Below are positions 46,697 through 54,748 of a stretch of 54,955 nt of DNA, piece by piece. The position numbers and the translations under genes were made by a program. The notes under the pieces are model-generated. The model searched no databases. It was not told the origin of the DNA and saw only the letters and a program-made list of their open reading frames with translations. Source of the stretch: Sulfuritalea sp. (GTDB lineage Bacteria > Pseudomonadota > Gammaproteobacteria > Burkholderiales > Rhodocyclaceae); NCBI GenBank assembly GCA_011526165.1, contig WYAY01000196.1:1-54955 (forward strand), written 5' to 3'. The number at the start of each line of letters is the position of its first letter. Position 1 is the stretch's first letter.

Positions 46697-47545
46697 ATGA
46701 CATCCGCCACAATCAAGCTTTTCCTCCCGCATGGCGATGCAAAGCGCCTGCGCGTCGGCGAGGTTTCCAATTGGACAGGGAAAGCGCTTGCCGCACCGAG
46801 GATTGAACTTGACGACTTGCTTCTCCGAGAGGAAGCGGGGAGTGCCGGTATCTATTTCCTGTTTGGCTCGGATCCCGAGAACGGAGATGCCTTGGCCTAT
46901 ATTGGCGAGGCGGAGGTGATTCGTGACCGTCTGAAACAGCACAAGGCAAGAGACTTCTGGAATTCCGTCGTAGTGTTTGTAAGCAAGGACGAAAATCTGA
47001 CCAAGGCGCATATCCGTTATCTCGAAAACCGACTTCTCATTGAAGCCAAGAGCGTTGGTCGGTATCGCCTCGAAAACGCCAACACGAGCAATCCGAAACT
47101 CCCGGAGTCGGATCGCGAAGACATGGAGGTCTTCCTCTCTCGTATTCAGCAAGTATTGCCCGTGCTCGGTTCCGATCTTTTGACGCCAATCTCTGGATCT
47201 TCCTTGGGACAGACACAGCAGATGGATCTTTTCTGTAAAAACAAGGGTGCCATTGCCAATGGCAGAAGAACAGAAGGCGGTTTCGTCGTGTTCAAGAATT
47301 CTACTGCTGTCGTTGCCGAACGCTCCTCAGCAGAATCACAGCACCCTTATGTAGTAGCGTTGCGGAAAAAGCTTCTTCAAGACGGAACGCTTACCGAGAA
47401 AGATGGCTTGCTTGTTTTTACGAAAGATACCGAGTTCGATAGCCCGAGTGCCGCTGCTGCGGTAATTCATGGCGGTGGGGCGAACGGCCTTACAGCCTGG
47501 AAAGATAAAAGCGGAAAGACTCTGAAGGAAATTGAAGCAGCCTAA
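46697..47545 (+). CDS. GIY-YIG nuclease domain protein with C-terminal DUF4357
   Basis: 282 residues. The GIY-YIG core appears as AGIYFLFGSD and ALAYIGEAEVIRDRLKQHKA near residues 55-85. The C terminus (AAAAVIHGGGANGLTAWKDKSGKTLKEIE) fits the DUF4357 domain often attached to such nucleases or restriction-associated proteins. Codon use is clearly less GC-rich than the neighbours, with many AAA, TTT and AAT codons, suggesting recent horizontal transfer. It stands alone, so no restriction or methylase partner is visible. ATG 46697 starts the domain; the high-GC frame upstream is noncoding repeat. Confidence 0.82.
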   Translation: MTSATIKLFLPHGDAKRLRVGEVSNWTGKALAAPRIELDDLLLREEAGSAGIYFLFGSDPENGDALAYIGEAEVIRDRLKQHKARDFWNSVVVFVSKDENLTKAHIRYLENRLLIEAKSVGRYRLENANTSNPKLPESDREDMEVFLSRIQQVLPVLGSDLLTPISGSSLGQTQQMDLFCKNKGAIANGRRTEGGFVVFKNSTAVVAERSSAESQHPYVVALRKKLLQDGTLTEKDGLLVFTKDTEFDSPSAAAAVIHGGGANGLTAWKDKSGKTLKEIEAA

Positions 47546-47550
47546 ATCAC

Positions 47551-48099
47551 ATGACAACCGCTCTAATTCTCATCGACCTGCAAAACGACTACTTCCCCGG
47601 CGGAACGATGGAGCTGGTCGGCGCGGAAGCCGCGGTCGCTCAGGCGGCGCGGCTGCTGCAGTCCTTCCGGCAGAGCGGGCTGCCGGTGTTCCATGTACAG
47701 CACATCGCCACGCGCCCCGGCGCGACCTTCTTCCTGCCCGGCACGCCGGGCGCGGAGATCCACGCTGCGGTGCGGCCGAACGGGAGCGAGCCGGTGGTGG
47801 TGAAGCATTTCCCGAACAGCTTCCGCGAGACGGCGCTGCTCGAAAGCTTGCGCGCGGCCGGGGCGACGAAGCTGGTGTTCGCCGGCATGATGACGCACAT
47901 GTGCGTCGACTCCACGGTGCGCGCGGCCGCCGACTTGGGCTTCCCGTGCGCCCTCGCGGCGGACGCCTGCGCGACGCGCGACCTGCAGTTCGGCGACCAG
48001 CGCATCGAGGCCGCCGGCGTGCAGCTTGCCTACCTCGCCGGCCTGAACGGCCTGTTCGCCCGCGTGCAATCGACCGACGAACTGTGCGCCGAGCGGTGA
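47551..48099 (+). CDS. Isochorismatase-family cysteine hydrolase
   Basis: 182 residues: TALILIDLQNDYFPGGTMEL supplies the catalytic Asp, VVVKHFPNSFRETALLESL the Lys, and VFAGMMTHMCVDSTVRAAADLGF the nucleophilic Cys. Members hydrolyse isochorismate, nicotinamide, N-carbamoyl compounds or ureas; the exact substrate cannot be told. It starts five bases after the GIY-YIG gene but has the normal high-GC composition. Confidence 0.88.
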   Translation: MTTALILIDLQNDYFPGGTMELVGAEAAVAQAARLLQSFRQSGLPVFHVQHIATRPGATFFLPGTPGAEIHAAVRPNGSEPVVVKHFPNSFRETALLESLRAAGATKLVFAGMMTHMCVDSTVRAAADLGFPCALAADACATRDLQFGDQRIEAAGVQLAYLAGLNGLFARVQSTDELCAER

Positions 48100-48112
48100 G
48101 GCGGCGATTCGC

Positions 48113-48136
48113 GCCGTCCTGCGGCGACTGACTTTT
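48113..48136 (+). repeat. Dispersed motif copy 11 (plus), intergenic
   Basis: GCCGT, nine bases, ACTGACTTTT, in the 54-base gap between the hydrolase and GNAT genes; it occupies almost half of that gap. Confidence 0.85.
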
Positions 48137-48153
48137 CCCCGCGCTGTGCCGCC

Positions 48154-48654
48154 ATGACCATCGCCCCCTGCACCGAAGCCCACCTCCCCGCCATGTTCGC
48201 CGTCATCAACGACGCGGCGCGGGCCTATCGCGGACATGTGCCGGACGATTGCCTGCACGAGCCGTACATGTCGGAGGATGAGCTGCGCGGCGAGATCGCC
48301 GCCGGCGTGCGCTTCTTCGGCTGGTTCGAGGACAGCGAGCTGCTCGGCTTGATGGGCATCCAGGACGTGCAGGATGTGACGCTGATCCGCCACGCCTACG
48401 TCGCCACGCGCGCGCGGCGCGGCGGCATCGGCGGCAAATTGCTGCGGCACCTGCTGACGCTCACCGGCCGCCCGGTGCTGGTCGGCACCTGGCGCGCCGC
48501 CGCCTGGGCCATCGACTTCTACGTGCGCCACGGCTTCCGCCTCGTCGGCGAGGCGGAGAAGACCGCCCTGCTGAAGAAATACTGGAAGATCTCCGAGCGG
48601 CAGAACGAGACGTCGGTGGTGCTGGCCGATGCGCGCTGGGTCAGCCGGCCCTAG
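48154..48654 (+). CDS. GNAT-family N-acetyltransferase
   Basis: 166 residues with a GNAT fold: LGLMGIQDVQDVTLIRHAYVATRARRGGIGGKLLRHLL contains the acetyl-CoA loop RRGGIGGKL, followed by FYVRHGFRLVGEAEK. The acceptor substrate is unknown. The stop codon overlaps the stop of the convergent DsrE-like gene. Confidence 0.87.
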   Translation: MTIAPCTEAHLPAMFAVINDAARAYRGHVPDDCLHEPYMSEDELRGEIAAGVRFFGWFEDSELLGLMGIQDVQDVTLIRHAYVATRARRGGIGGKLLRHLLTLTGRPVLVGTWRAAAWAIDFYVRHGFRLVGEAEKTALLKKYWKISERQNETSVVLADARWVSRP

Positions 48655-49028
48655 AAAACCATCGTGCGCCACTCCGGGTCGAGCGTGCGCGCGACGAAGG
48701 CCGCGGCGCCCGCGGCGCCTGAATACTCGGGGATGAGGGGCTGGTCGACCAGGCCGTGGGCGCGCAGCGCCATCTGGCAGCCGTAGAAGGCGGCTCCCTG
48801 CTCGGCCGCATCCCTCATGAAGTCGTAGATCGAACGCTCGCGGCCGGCGGAGGGATGTATGGCCGCCGCGACGCCGGGGGCGAGCAGCTTCACCGCGGTG
48901 CCGGCGAAATGGATCTCCACCTCGCAGTCCATTGCGCAGGCGGTGGCGGCGTACACGAAGGGCGCGGCGGCGAGCTCCGGCCGCTCCGGCGCAAGCGACC
49001 AGACGAGGATGGCAAGCTTGCTGATCAC
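48651..49028 (-). CDS. DsrE-like sulfur-relay family protein
   Basis: 125 residues resembling the DsrE/DsrF/TusD-like fold: LAILVWSLAPERPELAAAPFVYAATACAMDCEVEIHFAGTAVKLL and FYGCQMALRAHGL. Cys in YGCQM could be the persulfide-carrying residue. DsrE-like proteins transfer sulfur in oxidation or thiolation pathways; the partner is not obvious. It overlaps the GcvH-like gene by four bases, so the two are cotranslated and probably act together. Confidence 0.72.
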   Translation of the reverse strand: MISKLAILVWSLAPERPELAAAPFVYAATACAMDCEVEIHFAGTAVKLLAPGVAAAIHPSAGRERSIYDFMRDAAEQGAAFYGCQMALRAHGLVDQPLIPEYSGAAGAAAFVARTLDPEWRTMVF

Positions 49029-49459
49029 GACTCGATCACCGCTGCCGGCTCCATGGCGCGGATGTGTTCGACGTAGGCCGCAGCGTCGACCAGCTGCGCG
49101 GCGTCATGCGCCCAGTCGAGCGGCACGCCGCGCGCCATCCAGCCGGCGCCGTAGGGATCGCGGTTGATGAGGGCGGGCCGCTCCTCGGCGGCCTCGTTCG
49201 GCGTGTCGAGGCGGAAGGCCACGGGGGAATGCACGGCGAGCACGGTCTTGGCCGATTCGACGGTGCCCAGCCCGCGCCCCGCCGCCACCTCGGCGCCCTT
49301 CGGCTTGGCGGTGAAGGCGAGCAGCTCGCCGGCCAGGTGCAGGCCGAAACTGGTGGCGCCGATGACCACCTCGCCACCCTCGCGCCGCACCCACATGTCG
49401 TGGCGGGTGTCGTAGAGGAGGCCGTCGGGGACCTTGCCGCGGAAGGTTTCAGTGGCCAT
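49025..49459 (-). CDS. GcvH-like lipoyl-binding protein
   Basis: 144 residues related to the glycine cleavage H protein. LYDTRHDMWVRREGGEVVIGATSFGLHLAGELLAF and GLGTVESAKTVLAVHSPVAF carry the lipoyl-lysine signature (ESAK). None of the genes gcvT or gcvP is near. Coupling to a DsrE-like gene recalls lipoate-binding proteins used in sulfur metabolism, but this is inference. It lies seven bases downstream of tRNA-Sec and may share the selABC transcript. Confidence 0.75.
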   Translation of the reverse strand: MATETFRGKVPDGLLYDTRHDMWVRREGGEVVIGATSFGLHLAGELLAFTAKPKGAEVAAGRGLGTVESAKTVLAVHSPVAFRLDTPNEAAEERPALINRDPYGAGWMARGVPLDWAHDAAQLVDAAAYVEHIRAMEPAAVIES

Positions 49460-49466
49460 GATTGGA

Positions 49467-49562
49467 TGGCGGAAGAGAGTGGGAGTCGAACCCACCAGGG
49501 ACCGCTTGGCGACCCCTCCTGGTTTTGAAGACCAAGCGCCCCACCGGGGTGCGATCTCTTCC
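49467..49562 (-). tRNA. selC: tRNA-Sec (anticodon TCA)
   Basis: 96 nucleotides with encoded CCA. The acceptor begins GGAAGAG and ends CTCTTCC-GCCA; the anticodon loop CTTCAAA presents TCA for UGA. The variable arm is long (about 49501-49519), and the T arm is GGGTTCGACTCCC. The extended acceptor stem and long variable arm are specific to selenocysteine tRNA. It begins five bases after the selB stop codon, so it is probably cut out of the selA-selB transcript. Confidence 0.96.
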
Positions 49563-49567
49563 GTTGT

Positions 49568-51475
49568 TCATAGGACCCATTGTCGTTCGCCCTCACCGCC
49601 GCGCAGGGCATGCTCGTCGCGCACGCGTCGAGTGTAGCCGACGCGGTCGAAAAATTCGAGGATGTGGATGGCGACCTTGCGCCCGCCGCCGATCTCGTCG
49701 CGCAGCGCCGCGGCGCGGGCGGTGCCGTCGCGCGCGCACAGGCGGGCGACGCGCCCCGCCAGGTCGGCCACCGCCTCCGCGGCGAAGTAGTGGTCGTGCG
49801 CCACGGGATACACCTGACCGACGCGGGCGACGCGCTTCATCAGCCCTCGCACGGTCTCCTCGGCGATGCCGGTGGCGCGGGCGATGTCGCGCACGCGCGG
49901 CGGGTTGCAGGGCGCCGCCTCCAGCAGCGGGCGCAAGGTGCGCCACAGGTCGGCATCGGTGGCGGCGAGCGCGGCACGATGCCCGGGCAGGTGCAGCCAG
50001 CTGCCGCTCTGCGCAAGATCGCCTGAATCGAGCAATTCAAAAGTCAGTCTGTCGAACACGGCGCGCGACAGCGTCGGCAGCGTGAGGCGGCGCAGGCGGT
50101 CGCGCTCGACGCCGATCATGTCGGGCGCACGCTCGTGCTCCAGGCGCGCCGCTTCGAGCAGGCGCGCGCGCAGGGCCTGCCAGCCGGCTTGCGAGAAGCC
50201 CTTGCGCCCGTCCGCCTCATCGACGACGACGAGGGCCATGCTGCGCCACAGCTTCTCCGCCTCTTCCGCCGCGAGGTTGCGGTTCAGCGCGCTGCGGTCG
50301 AGATTCAGGCCGGCGGGCTGGCGCGCCAGGGCATGTTTCAGCGCCGGCGCCGGATCGGCCTGCTCGAGCAGGCGCAGGTAGTCGAGACGTTCCGCCGCGC
50401 GCTTGTGCCGCGCAGGCGGAAAGATGTCGAGCACGCGGCCGCCGCCCAGCGTGCGCGTCGCCGACTGGTCGCGCAGGATGAAACAGTCGCCCCACAGGGC
50501 GCCCGTCGGCTTGTCGAGGAGGATCTCGGCCAGCATGGCTTCGCCCGGCGCCAACGTTTCGCCCTCAAGCAGGGCGACGCGGCCGAGGATGTCAGCGGCG
50601 CCGAGGTGCACGTGCACCGGCATCCAGTGCCGGATCGGCGCCTCGCCCGCCGCCGGCACGCGCAGGCGGGCGTGGAAGCGCTGCACCGGCACATGCAGGG
50701 CCGGATCGACGACCCACATGCCGCGCGCGATGTCATCCTTGCCGAAATCGCCGGCGAGGTTGAGCGCCAGGCGCTCCCCCGCCCCGCCCGATTGCGCGCT
50801 GCGGTCCTGGGCGTGGAGGCCGCGCACGCGGGCGGGCAAGCCCGGCGGCGTGATCGTCACCGCGTCGCCGACCGACACCTGGCCGGAGAAGGCGGTGCCG
50901 GTCACCACCAGGCCGACGCCTTGCAGGGTGAAGCAGCGGTCGATGGCGTGGCGGAAGCCGCCTGCCGTCGTGTGCGCGGCGAGATGGCCGGCTTCATCAA
51001 GGAGGTGGCGATGTAAAGCTTCGACGCCCTCGCCTTGCGTGGCCGAGACTTCGAACAGCGGCGCGCCTTCCAGTGCGGTGCCGGCCAGCAGCGCGGCGAC
51101 CTCCGCCCGCGCCGCCGCGCGCCGCTCGGGCGCAACGGCATCGACCTTGGTCAGCGCCACGGCGCCGCGCTTCAGGTCGAGCAGGTCGACAATGGCGAGG
51201 TGCTCGCGCGTCTGCGGCATCGGCCCGTCGTCGGCCGCCACCACCAGCAAAACAAAATCGATGCCGGTGGCGCCGGCCAGCATGTTGTGCACCAGCCGCT
51301 CGTGGCCGGGCACGTCGACGAAGCCGAGGCGCCCGGCGTCGGCATAGGCATAGCCGAGGTCGAGCGTGATGCCGCGCGCCTTCTCCTCCTTCAGGCGGTC
51401 GCAGTCCACGCCGGTCAATGCCTTGACCAGCGTGGTCTTGCCGTGGTCGATGTGCCCTGCCGTGCCGACGATCAC
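49568..51475 (-). CDS. selB: Selenocysteine-specific elongation factor SelB
   Basis: 635 residues. The GTPase domain has [13 protein letters not shown] (P loop), DVPGHERL (G3) and LTKVDAV (NKxD-like), and the C-terminal half has the winged-helix repeats that bind the SECIS hairpin. It delivers Sec-tRNA to UGA codons. The GTG at 51475 overlaps the selA stop (GTGA). A dispersed motif copy in its coding orientation encodes [10 protein letters not shown] at 50039-50062. The neighbouring fdh genes are the likely selenoprotein users. Confidence 0.95.
   Translation of the reverse strand: MIVGTAGHIDHGKTTLVKALTGVDCDRLKEEKARGITLDLGYAYADAGRLGFVDVPGHERLVHNMLAGATGIDFVLLVVAADDGPMPQTREHLAIVDLLDLKRGAVALTKVDAVAPERRAAARAEVAALLAGTALEGAPLFEVSATQGEGVEALHRHLLDEAGHLAAHTTAGGFRHAIDRCFTLQGVGLVVTGTAFSGQVSVGDAVTITPPGLPARVRGLHAQDRSAQSGGAGERLALNLAGDFGKDDIARGMWVVDPALHVPVQRFHARLRVPAAGEAPIRHWMPVHVHLGAADILGRVALLEGETLAPGEAMLAEILLDKPTGALWGDCFILRDQSATRTLGGGRVLDIFPPARHKRAAERLDYLRLLEQADPAPALKHALARQPAGLNLDRSALNRNLAAEEAEKLWRSMALVVVDEADGRKGFSQAGWQALRARLLEAARLEHERAPDMIGVERDRLRRLTLPTLSRAVFDRLTFELLDSGDLAQSGSWLHLPGHRAALAATDADLWRTLRPLLEAAPCNPPRVRDIARATGIAEETVRGLMKRVARVGQVYPVAHDHYFAAEAVADLAGRVARLCARDGTARAAALRDEIGGGRKVAIHILEFFDRVGYTRRVRDEHALRGGEGERQWVL
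50039..50062 (-). repeat. Dispersed motif copy 12 (minus), in selB
   Basis: On the minus strand GCCGT, nine bases, ACTGACTTTT, in frame as GCC GTG TTC GAC AGA CTG ACT TTT. Confidence 0.85.
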
Positions 51476-52959
51476 TCAACCTCCCCCTTCGAAAAAGGGG
51501 GATCGAGGGGGATTTGTTGCCGTATCGCGTCGGAAGCGGCCAGTTTAAATCCCCCCAGCCCCCCCTTTTCCAAAGGGGGGAAATGGAGCTGCGATGCGAA
51601 GGCGCCCTCTTCCGCCCGGTTCAGGCAGCGCAGGTCGAGGCGCAGGGCGTCGTCGGCGATGTGGCCGATGACGGGCATGGGCAGTCGCCGCAGCGCCTCC
51701 TCCAGCTTGTGCAGCACGCCGGAACGCTTGCCGCGCGGCCGCGCGACGAGGGCGACGCTCGGCAGGCGGTCGACCGGCAGCGAGCCGGAGCCGATCTGCG
51801 AGAGCGTCGGCGCGATGGCGGCGTCGAGCGGCCAGCCCGCCAGCGCCGCCTGCCACGCCGGCAGCAGGCGCTCGGCCTGGGCGCGGATCTCGGCTTCGGA
51901 GCGCGTCAGCAGGCGCAGCGCTTCCAGGCGCTGCGGCAGGCGCTCGGGGTCGCGGTAGAGGGCGAGCGTGGCTTCCAGCGCGGCCAGCGTGAGCTTGCCG
52001 ACGCGCAGGGCGCGCTTGAGCGGGTTCTTCTTGATCTTCGCGATCAGCTCGCGGCGGCCGGCCAGCAGGCCGGCCTGCGGGCCGCCGAGCAGCTTGTCGC
52101 CGGAGAAGGTGACGAGGTCGGCGCCGGCCTCGATGGATTCGCGCGGCGTCGGCTCGTGCGGCAGGCCCCACTGTTCCAGGTTCACCAGCGTGCCGCTGCC
52201 GAGGTCGACGACGAAGGGCACGCCGTGCGCGTGGGCCAATGTAGCCAGCTCCGCTTCCGGCACGGCGGCGGTGAAGCCCTGCACGGCGTAGTTGCTGGTG
52301 TGCACCTTCATCACCAGGCCGGTCTTCGCATTCACGGCCTCGTCGAAGTCGCGCAGGTGGCTGCGGTTGGTGGTGCCGACCTCGACCAGCTTCGCGCCGG
52401 CGCGGCGCATGATGTCGGGCACGCGGAAGGCGCCGCCGATCTCGACCAGCTCGCCGCGCGAGACGACGACCTCCTTCCTCTGCGCCAGGGTGTTGAGCAG
52501 CAGGAACACCGCCGCGGCGTTGTTGTTCACCACCGTGGCGGCTTCCGCGCCGGTGAGCTCGCGCAGCAGGCCGTCGACCACGTCGTCGCGGTCGCCGCGT
52601 CCGCCCGTCTCCAAGTCGTATTCGAGAGCGCAGGGCGCGCGCGCCGCGCGGGCGACGGCCTCGACGACGGACTCGGGCAGCACGGCGCGGCCGAGGTTGG
52701 TGTGCAGCACCGTGCCGGTGAGGTTGAACACCGGCTGCAGGCGCGGGCGCATGTGCGCCGCGACGCGCCGCCCGACGGCCGCGGCGATTGCGTCGTTCGC
52801 CGGCGGCGCGGCGCCGGCCTTCACCGACTCGCGCACGAAAGTCAGTTCGGCGCGCACGGCGTCGGTGACGACCGTGCGGCCGTGCTCGGCGACGAGGGAG
52901 TGCAGGGCCGCCTCGGACAGGAGACGGTCGACGGACGGAAGGTTCTTGAGTTCGTTCAT
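51472..52959 (-). CDS. selA: L-seryl-tRNA(Sec) selenium transferase SelA
   Basis: 495 residues. The pyridoxal phosphate lysine lies in [19 protein letters not shown], preceded by [15 protein letters not shown] and [10 protein letters not shown]. It converts Ser-tRNA(Sec) to Sec-tRNA(Sec). The last 36 or so residues ([13 protein letters not shown] ... PFSKGEVE) are read through a dispersed inverted repeat, so the protein is longer than the usual 460 or so residues and probably has a disordered repeat-derived tail. A dispersed motif copy encodes AVRAELTFV near the N terminus. Confidence 0.94.
   Translation of the reverse strand: MNELKNLPSVDRLLSEAALHSLVAEHGRTVVTDAVRAELTFVRESVKAGAAPPANDAIAAAVGRRVAAHMRPRLQPVFNLTGTVLHTNLGRAVLPESVVEAVARAARAPCALEYDLETGGRGDRDDVVDGLLRELTGAEAATVVNNNAAAVFLLLNTLAQRKEVVVSRGELVEIGGAFRVPDIMRRAGAKLVEVGTTNRSHLRDFDEAVNAKTGLVMKVHTSNYAVQGFTAAVPEAELATLAHAHGVPFVVDLGSGTLVNLEQWGLPHEPTPRESIEAGADLVTFSGDKLLGGPQAGLLAGRRELIAKIKKNPLKRALRVGKLTLAALEATLALYRDPERLPQRLEALRLLTRSEAEIRAQAERLLPAWQAALAGWPLDAAIAPTLSQIGSGSLPVDRLPSVALVARPRGKRSGVLHKLEEALRRLPMPVIGHIADDALRLDLRCLNRAEEGAFASQLHFPPLEKGGLGGFKLAASDAIRQQIPLDPPFSKGEVE
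51483..51580. repeat. MITE/REPIN-like inverted repeat, copy A, inside selA 3' end
   Basis: Two arms built of [19 protein letters not shown] and GAGGGGGATTT blocks (51483-51515 and 51547-51580) face each other around about 31 bases. The same element recurs at 54749-54843. It is read as the C-terminal coding sequence of selA. Confidence 0.8.
52838..52860 (-). repeat. Dispersed motif copy 13 (minus), in selA
   Basis: On the minus strand GCCGT, nine bases, ACTGACTTT, in frame as GCC GTG CGC GCC GAA CTG ACT TTC. Confidence 0.8.
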
Positions 52960-53048
52960 GCTTTCACCCGGACCGGGCAGAAAGTTGAGAATGGCGACAT
53001 TATAGGTAGGCGTTCAACATTCGGGTAGCCATCCGTATTTCTCCTGGC

Positions 53049-53076
53049 TTGCCAAACCTGAGCCAACCACTATAAT
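53049..53076 (+). promoter_or_regulatory. Promoter of the toxin-antitoxin pair
   Basis: TTGCCA (53049-53054), 16 bases, TATAAT (53071-53076), about 37 bases upstream of the antitoxin start. Confidence 0.7.
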
Positions 53077-53084
53077 GTATCAAC

Positions 53085-53094
53085 ATACATGTAT
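53085..53094. promoter_or_regulatory. Palindromic operator candidate of the toxin-antitoxin pair
   Basis: ATACATGTAT is a perfect 10-base palindrome just after the -10, the expected position for autorepression by the AbrB-type antitoxin. Confidence 0.6.
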
Positions 53095-53112
53095 ATCCAA
53101 GAGAGGGTTCAT

Positions 53113-53358
53113 ATGGATCTGCAAGTGGCCAAATGGGGCAACAGTCTGGCGCTGCGCCTGCCCGCCGAATACGCCCGGCGCACCGGCATCAAGGCCGGCG
53201 ACCGCGTCGAGGCCAATCTCACGCCGGACGGCGGCCTGACCATCCGGCCGGCGACCTGGAACCGCAAGGCCTTCGCTAAAGAACTCAAAACTGCGCGGGA
53301 TGCAATGAAACTCGGGCGTTCTGTCATGGATGAGCTGCGCCGGGGCGGACGGTATTGA
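53113..53358 (+). CDS. AbrB/MazE-type antitoxin
   Basis: 81 residues. The swapped-hairpin DNA-binding motif DLQVAKWGNSLALRLPAEYARRTGIKAGDRVEA is at residues 2-34, and the C-terminal tail (FAKELKTARDAMKLGRSV) would wrap the toxin. AGAGGG six bases upstream supports the ATG at 53113 over ATG 53089. Its stop codon overlaps the toxin start (TGATG). It should repress its own promoter and neutralise the PIN toxin. Confidence 0.88.
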   Translation: MDLQVAKWGNSLALRLPAEYARRTGIKAGDRVEANLTPDGGLTIRPATWNRKAFAKELKTARDAMKLGRSVMDELRRGGRY

Positions 53359-53780
53359 TGATATATGTCGACACCAGCGTGCTGGTTGCTCTGCTCCTGA
53401 AGGAGCCACGCAGCAGCGAGGTTGCACGGTGGCATGCCGCCTGTGAGGACGAACTGGTTTCGGCAAGCTGGTGCGTCACCGAGTTTGCCAGTGCGCTTTC
53501 CATCAAGCAGCGCACGGGCCAGATCGACGGGACGGAAGCGCAAGCCGCTTGGCAGCGCTTCGAACGCCTGTGCGCCAACGATATGCAATTGATGCCGGTT
53601 GAACCGGTCACTTTCCATCGCGCCGCCATCATGGCGCTGGACCCCGACTCCGGACTCCGCGCCGGCGACGCGCTGCATCTTGCCGCGGCACTCGACGCCA
53701 AGGCGAAGGGTATGGCGACGCTGGATGAGATTCTGGCAAAGAATGCCAAAGCGATGAAGTTGAAGCTGGCTGTTCGCTGA
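53358..53780 (+). CDS. PIN-domain ribonuclease toxin (VapC-like)
   Basis: 140 residues. The N-terminal IYVDTSVLVALLLKEPRSSEVARW supplies the first Asp, and SWCVTEFASAL the Glu. SGLRAGDALHLAAALDAKAKGMATLDEIL gives the later acidic residues, so the PIN active site looks complete. The likely target is tRNA or other RNA, as in VapC toxins. It is translationally coupled to the antitoxin. The pair sits on the opposite strand within the sel-fdh locus. Confidence 0.88.
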   Translation: MIYVDTSVLVALLLKEPRSSEVARWHAACEDELVSASWCVTEFASALSIKQRTGQIDGTEAQAAWQRFERLCANDMQLMPVEPVTFHRAAIMALDPDSGLRAGDALHLAAALDAKAKGMATLDEILAKNAKAMKLKLAVR

Positions 53781-53806
53781 TTCCCTCAACTTCCACACAT
53801 CTTCAT

Positions 53807-54721
53807 TCATTCCCCGCCGGGCACCAGCAGAAGGTTGGGCCCGCTGCGCGAGAAGCCGGACTCGTCGACCAGGATGTCAAGGGCCAGCGTGGCGAGGTCG
53901 TCGGCCACCGGATCGGCGCTGGCGTCCTTGTCGCGGCGCACGAGCTTGAGATACGACTTGCACACGTCGCAGGTCTCGGCCTGGACGAGGCCCTTGTCGC
54001 CCTCGATGTGCTGGTAGGCGACGGCGCTCTCGCCGGCGTCGCAGGCGGTGCACTGGGCGCGCGTCATGTGCCATTCGGTGCCGCACAGCGAGCAGTGCAG
54101 GTAGCGCAGGCCGGGCAGTTCGGGGCTGGCGCCGATCACGCTGACGGCCGGCAGCGCGCCGCAGCAGGGGCAGACGCCGGGCACGTCGAGCGGCTGGACG
54201 GCGGCGCCGAGCCGGGCGGCCAACCGGGTCCAATACACCTGCAGAGCGGCGGCGACGAAGGGCAGCTTGTCGGCATGCTCGCCGTAGAGTTCGGTGCGCA
54301 GGACGCGGTCGGCGAGGGCTTCCAGCGCCGCATCGTCGAAAGCGCCGAGCGCCTTGAGCGTAGCGGCGGCCGCTTCGTTCGCGTGCGGCGCGACACCGTT
54401 CAAGATGGCCCTCAGCGCGCCGCGCCAGGCCGCATCGCGCGGCCAGGACTGCGCCGGCACGAGCGGCATGCCGTGCTGGCGGGACTGACTTTCGTGCGCG
54501 TCGTCGGGTACGGGCACGGCGGGCATGGCGTCGAGGGCGTGCTGTTGGGCTTCGGCCAGGCGACCCATGAAGCGCAGGTAGTCGCCGAGCGGATGGCCTT
54601 CGGCGAGTTGCGCGAAGCGGCGCGCGCGATGGGCGAAGACGTCCTTCGCGTCGGGTGTCAGGACGCGCGGGGCGTCGCCCGTGGCCTGGGGAATTTGGCC
54701 GGGTTCTAGGAGTGTGGTCAT
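53807..54721 (-). CDS. fdhE: Formate dehydrogenase accessory protein FdhE
   Basis: 304 residues. Four CxxC pairs (VCPCCGALP, HCSLCGTEW, QCTACDAG, TCDVCKSY) form the rubredoxin-like metal sites typical of FdhE, and the N-terminal region is helical. It is required for assembly of respiratory formate dehydrogenase. ATG 54721 (MTTLLEPGQ) is chosen; the frame stays open upstream only because it runs through the dispersed repeat. An antisense dispersed motif copy encodes ESQSRQHGM. Confidence 0.92.
   Translation of the reverse strand: MTTLLEPGQIPQATGDAPRVLTPDAKDVFAHRARRFAQLAEGHPLGDYLRFMGRLAEAQQHALDAMPAVPVPDDAHESQSRQHGMPLVPAQSWPRDAAWRGALRAILNGVAPHANEAAAATLKALGAFDDAALEALADRVLRTELYGEHADKLPFVAAALQVYWTRLAARLGAAVQPLDVPGVCPCCGALPAVSVIGASPELPGLRYLHCSLCGTEWHMTRAQCTACDAGESAVAYQHIEGDKGLVQAETCDVCKSYLKLVRRDKDASADPVADDLATLALDILVDESGFSRSGPNLLLVPGGE
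54470..54492 (+). repeat. Dispersed motif copy 14 (plus), antisense in fdhE
   Basis: GCCGT, nine bases, ACTGACTTT, opposite to the fdhE coding direction. Confidence 0.8.
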
Positions 54722-54748
54722 TTTCAAGCCATCGATGGAAACAAGCTC

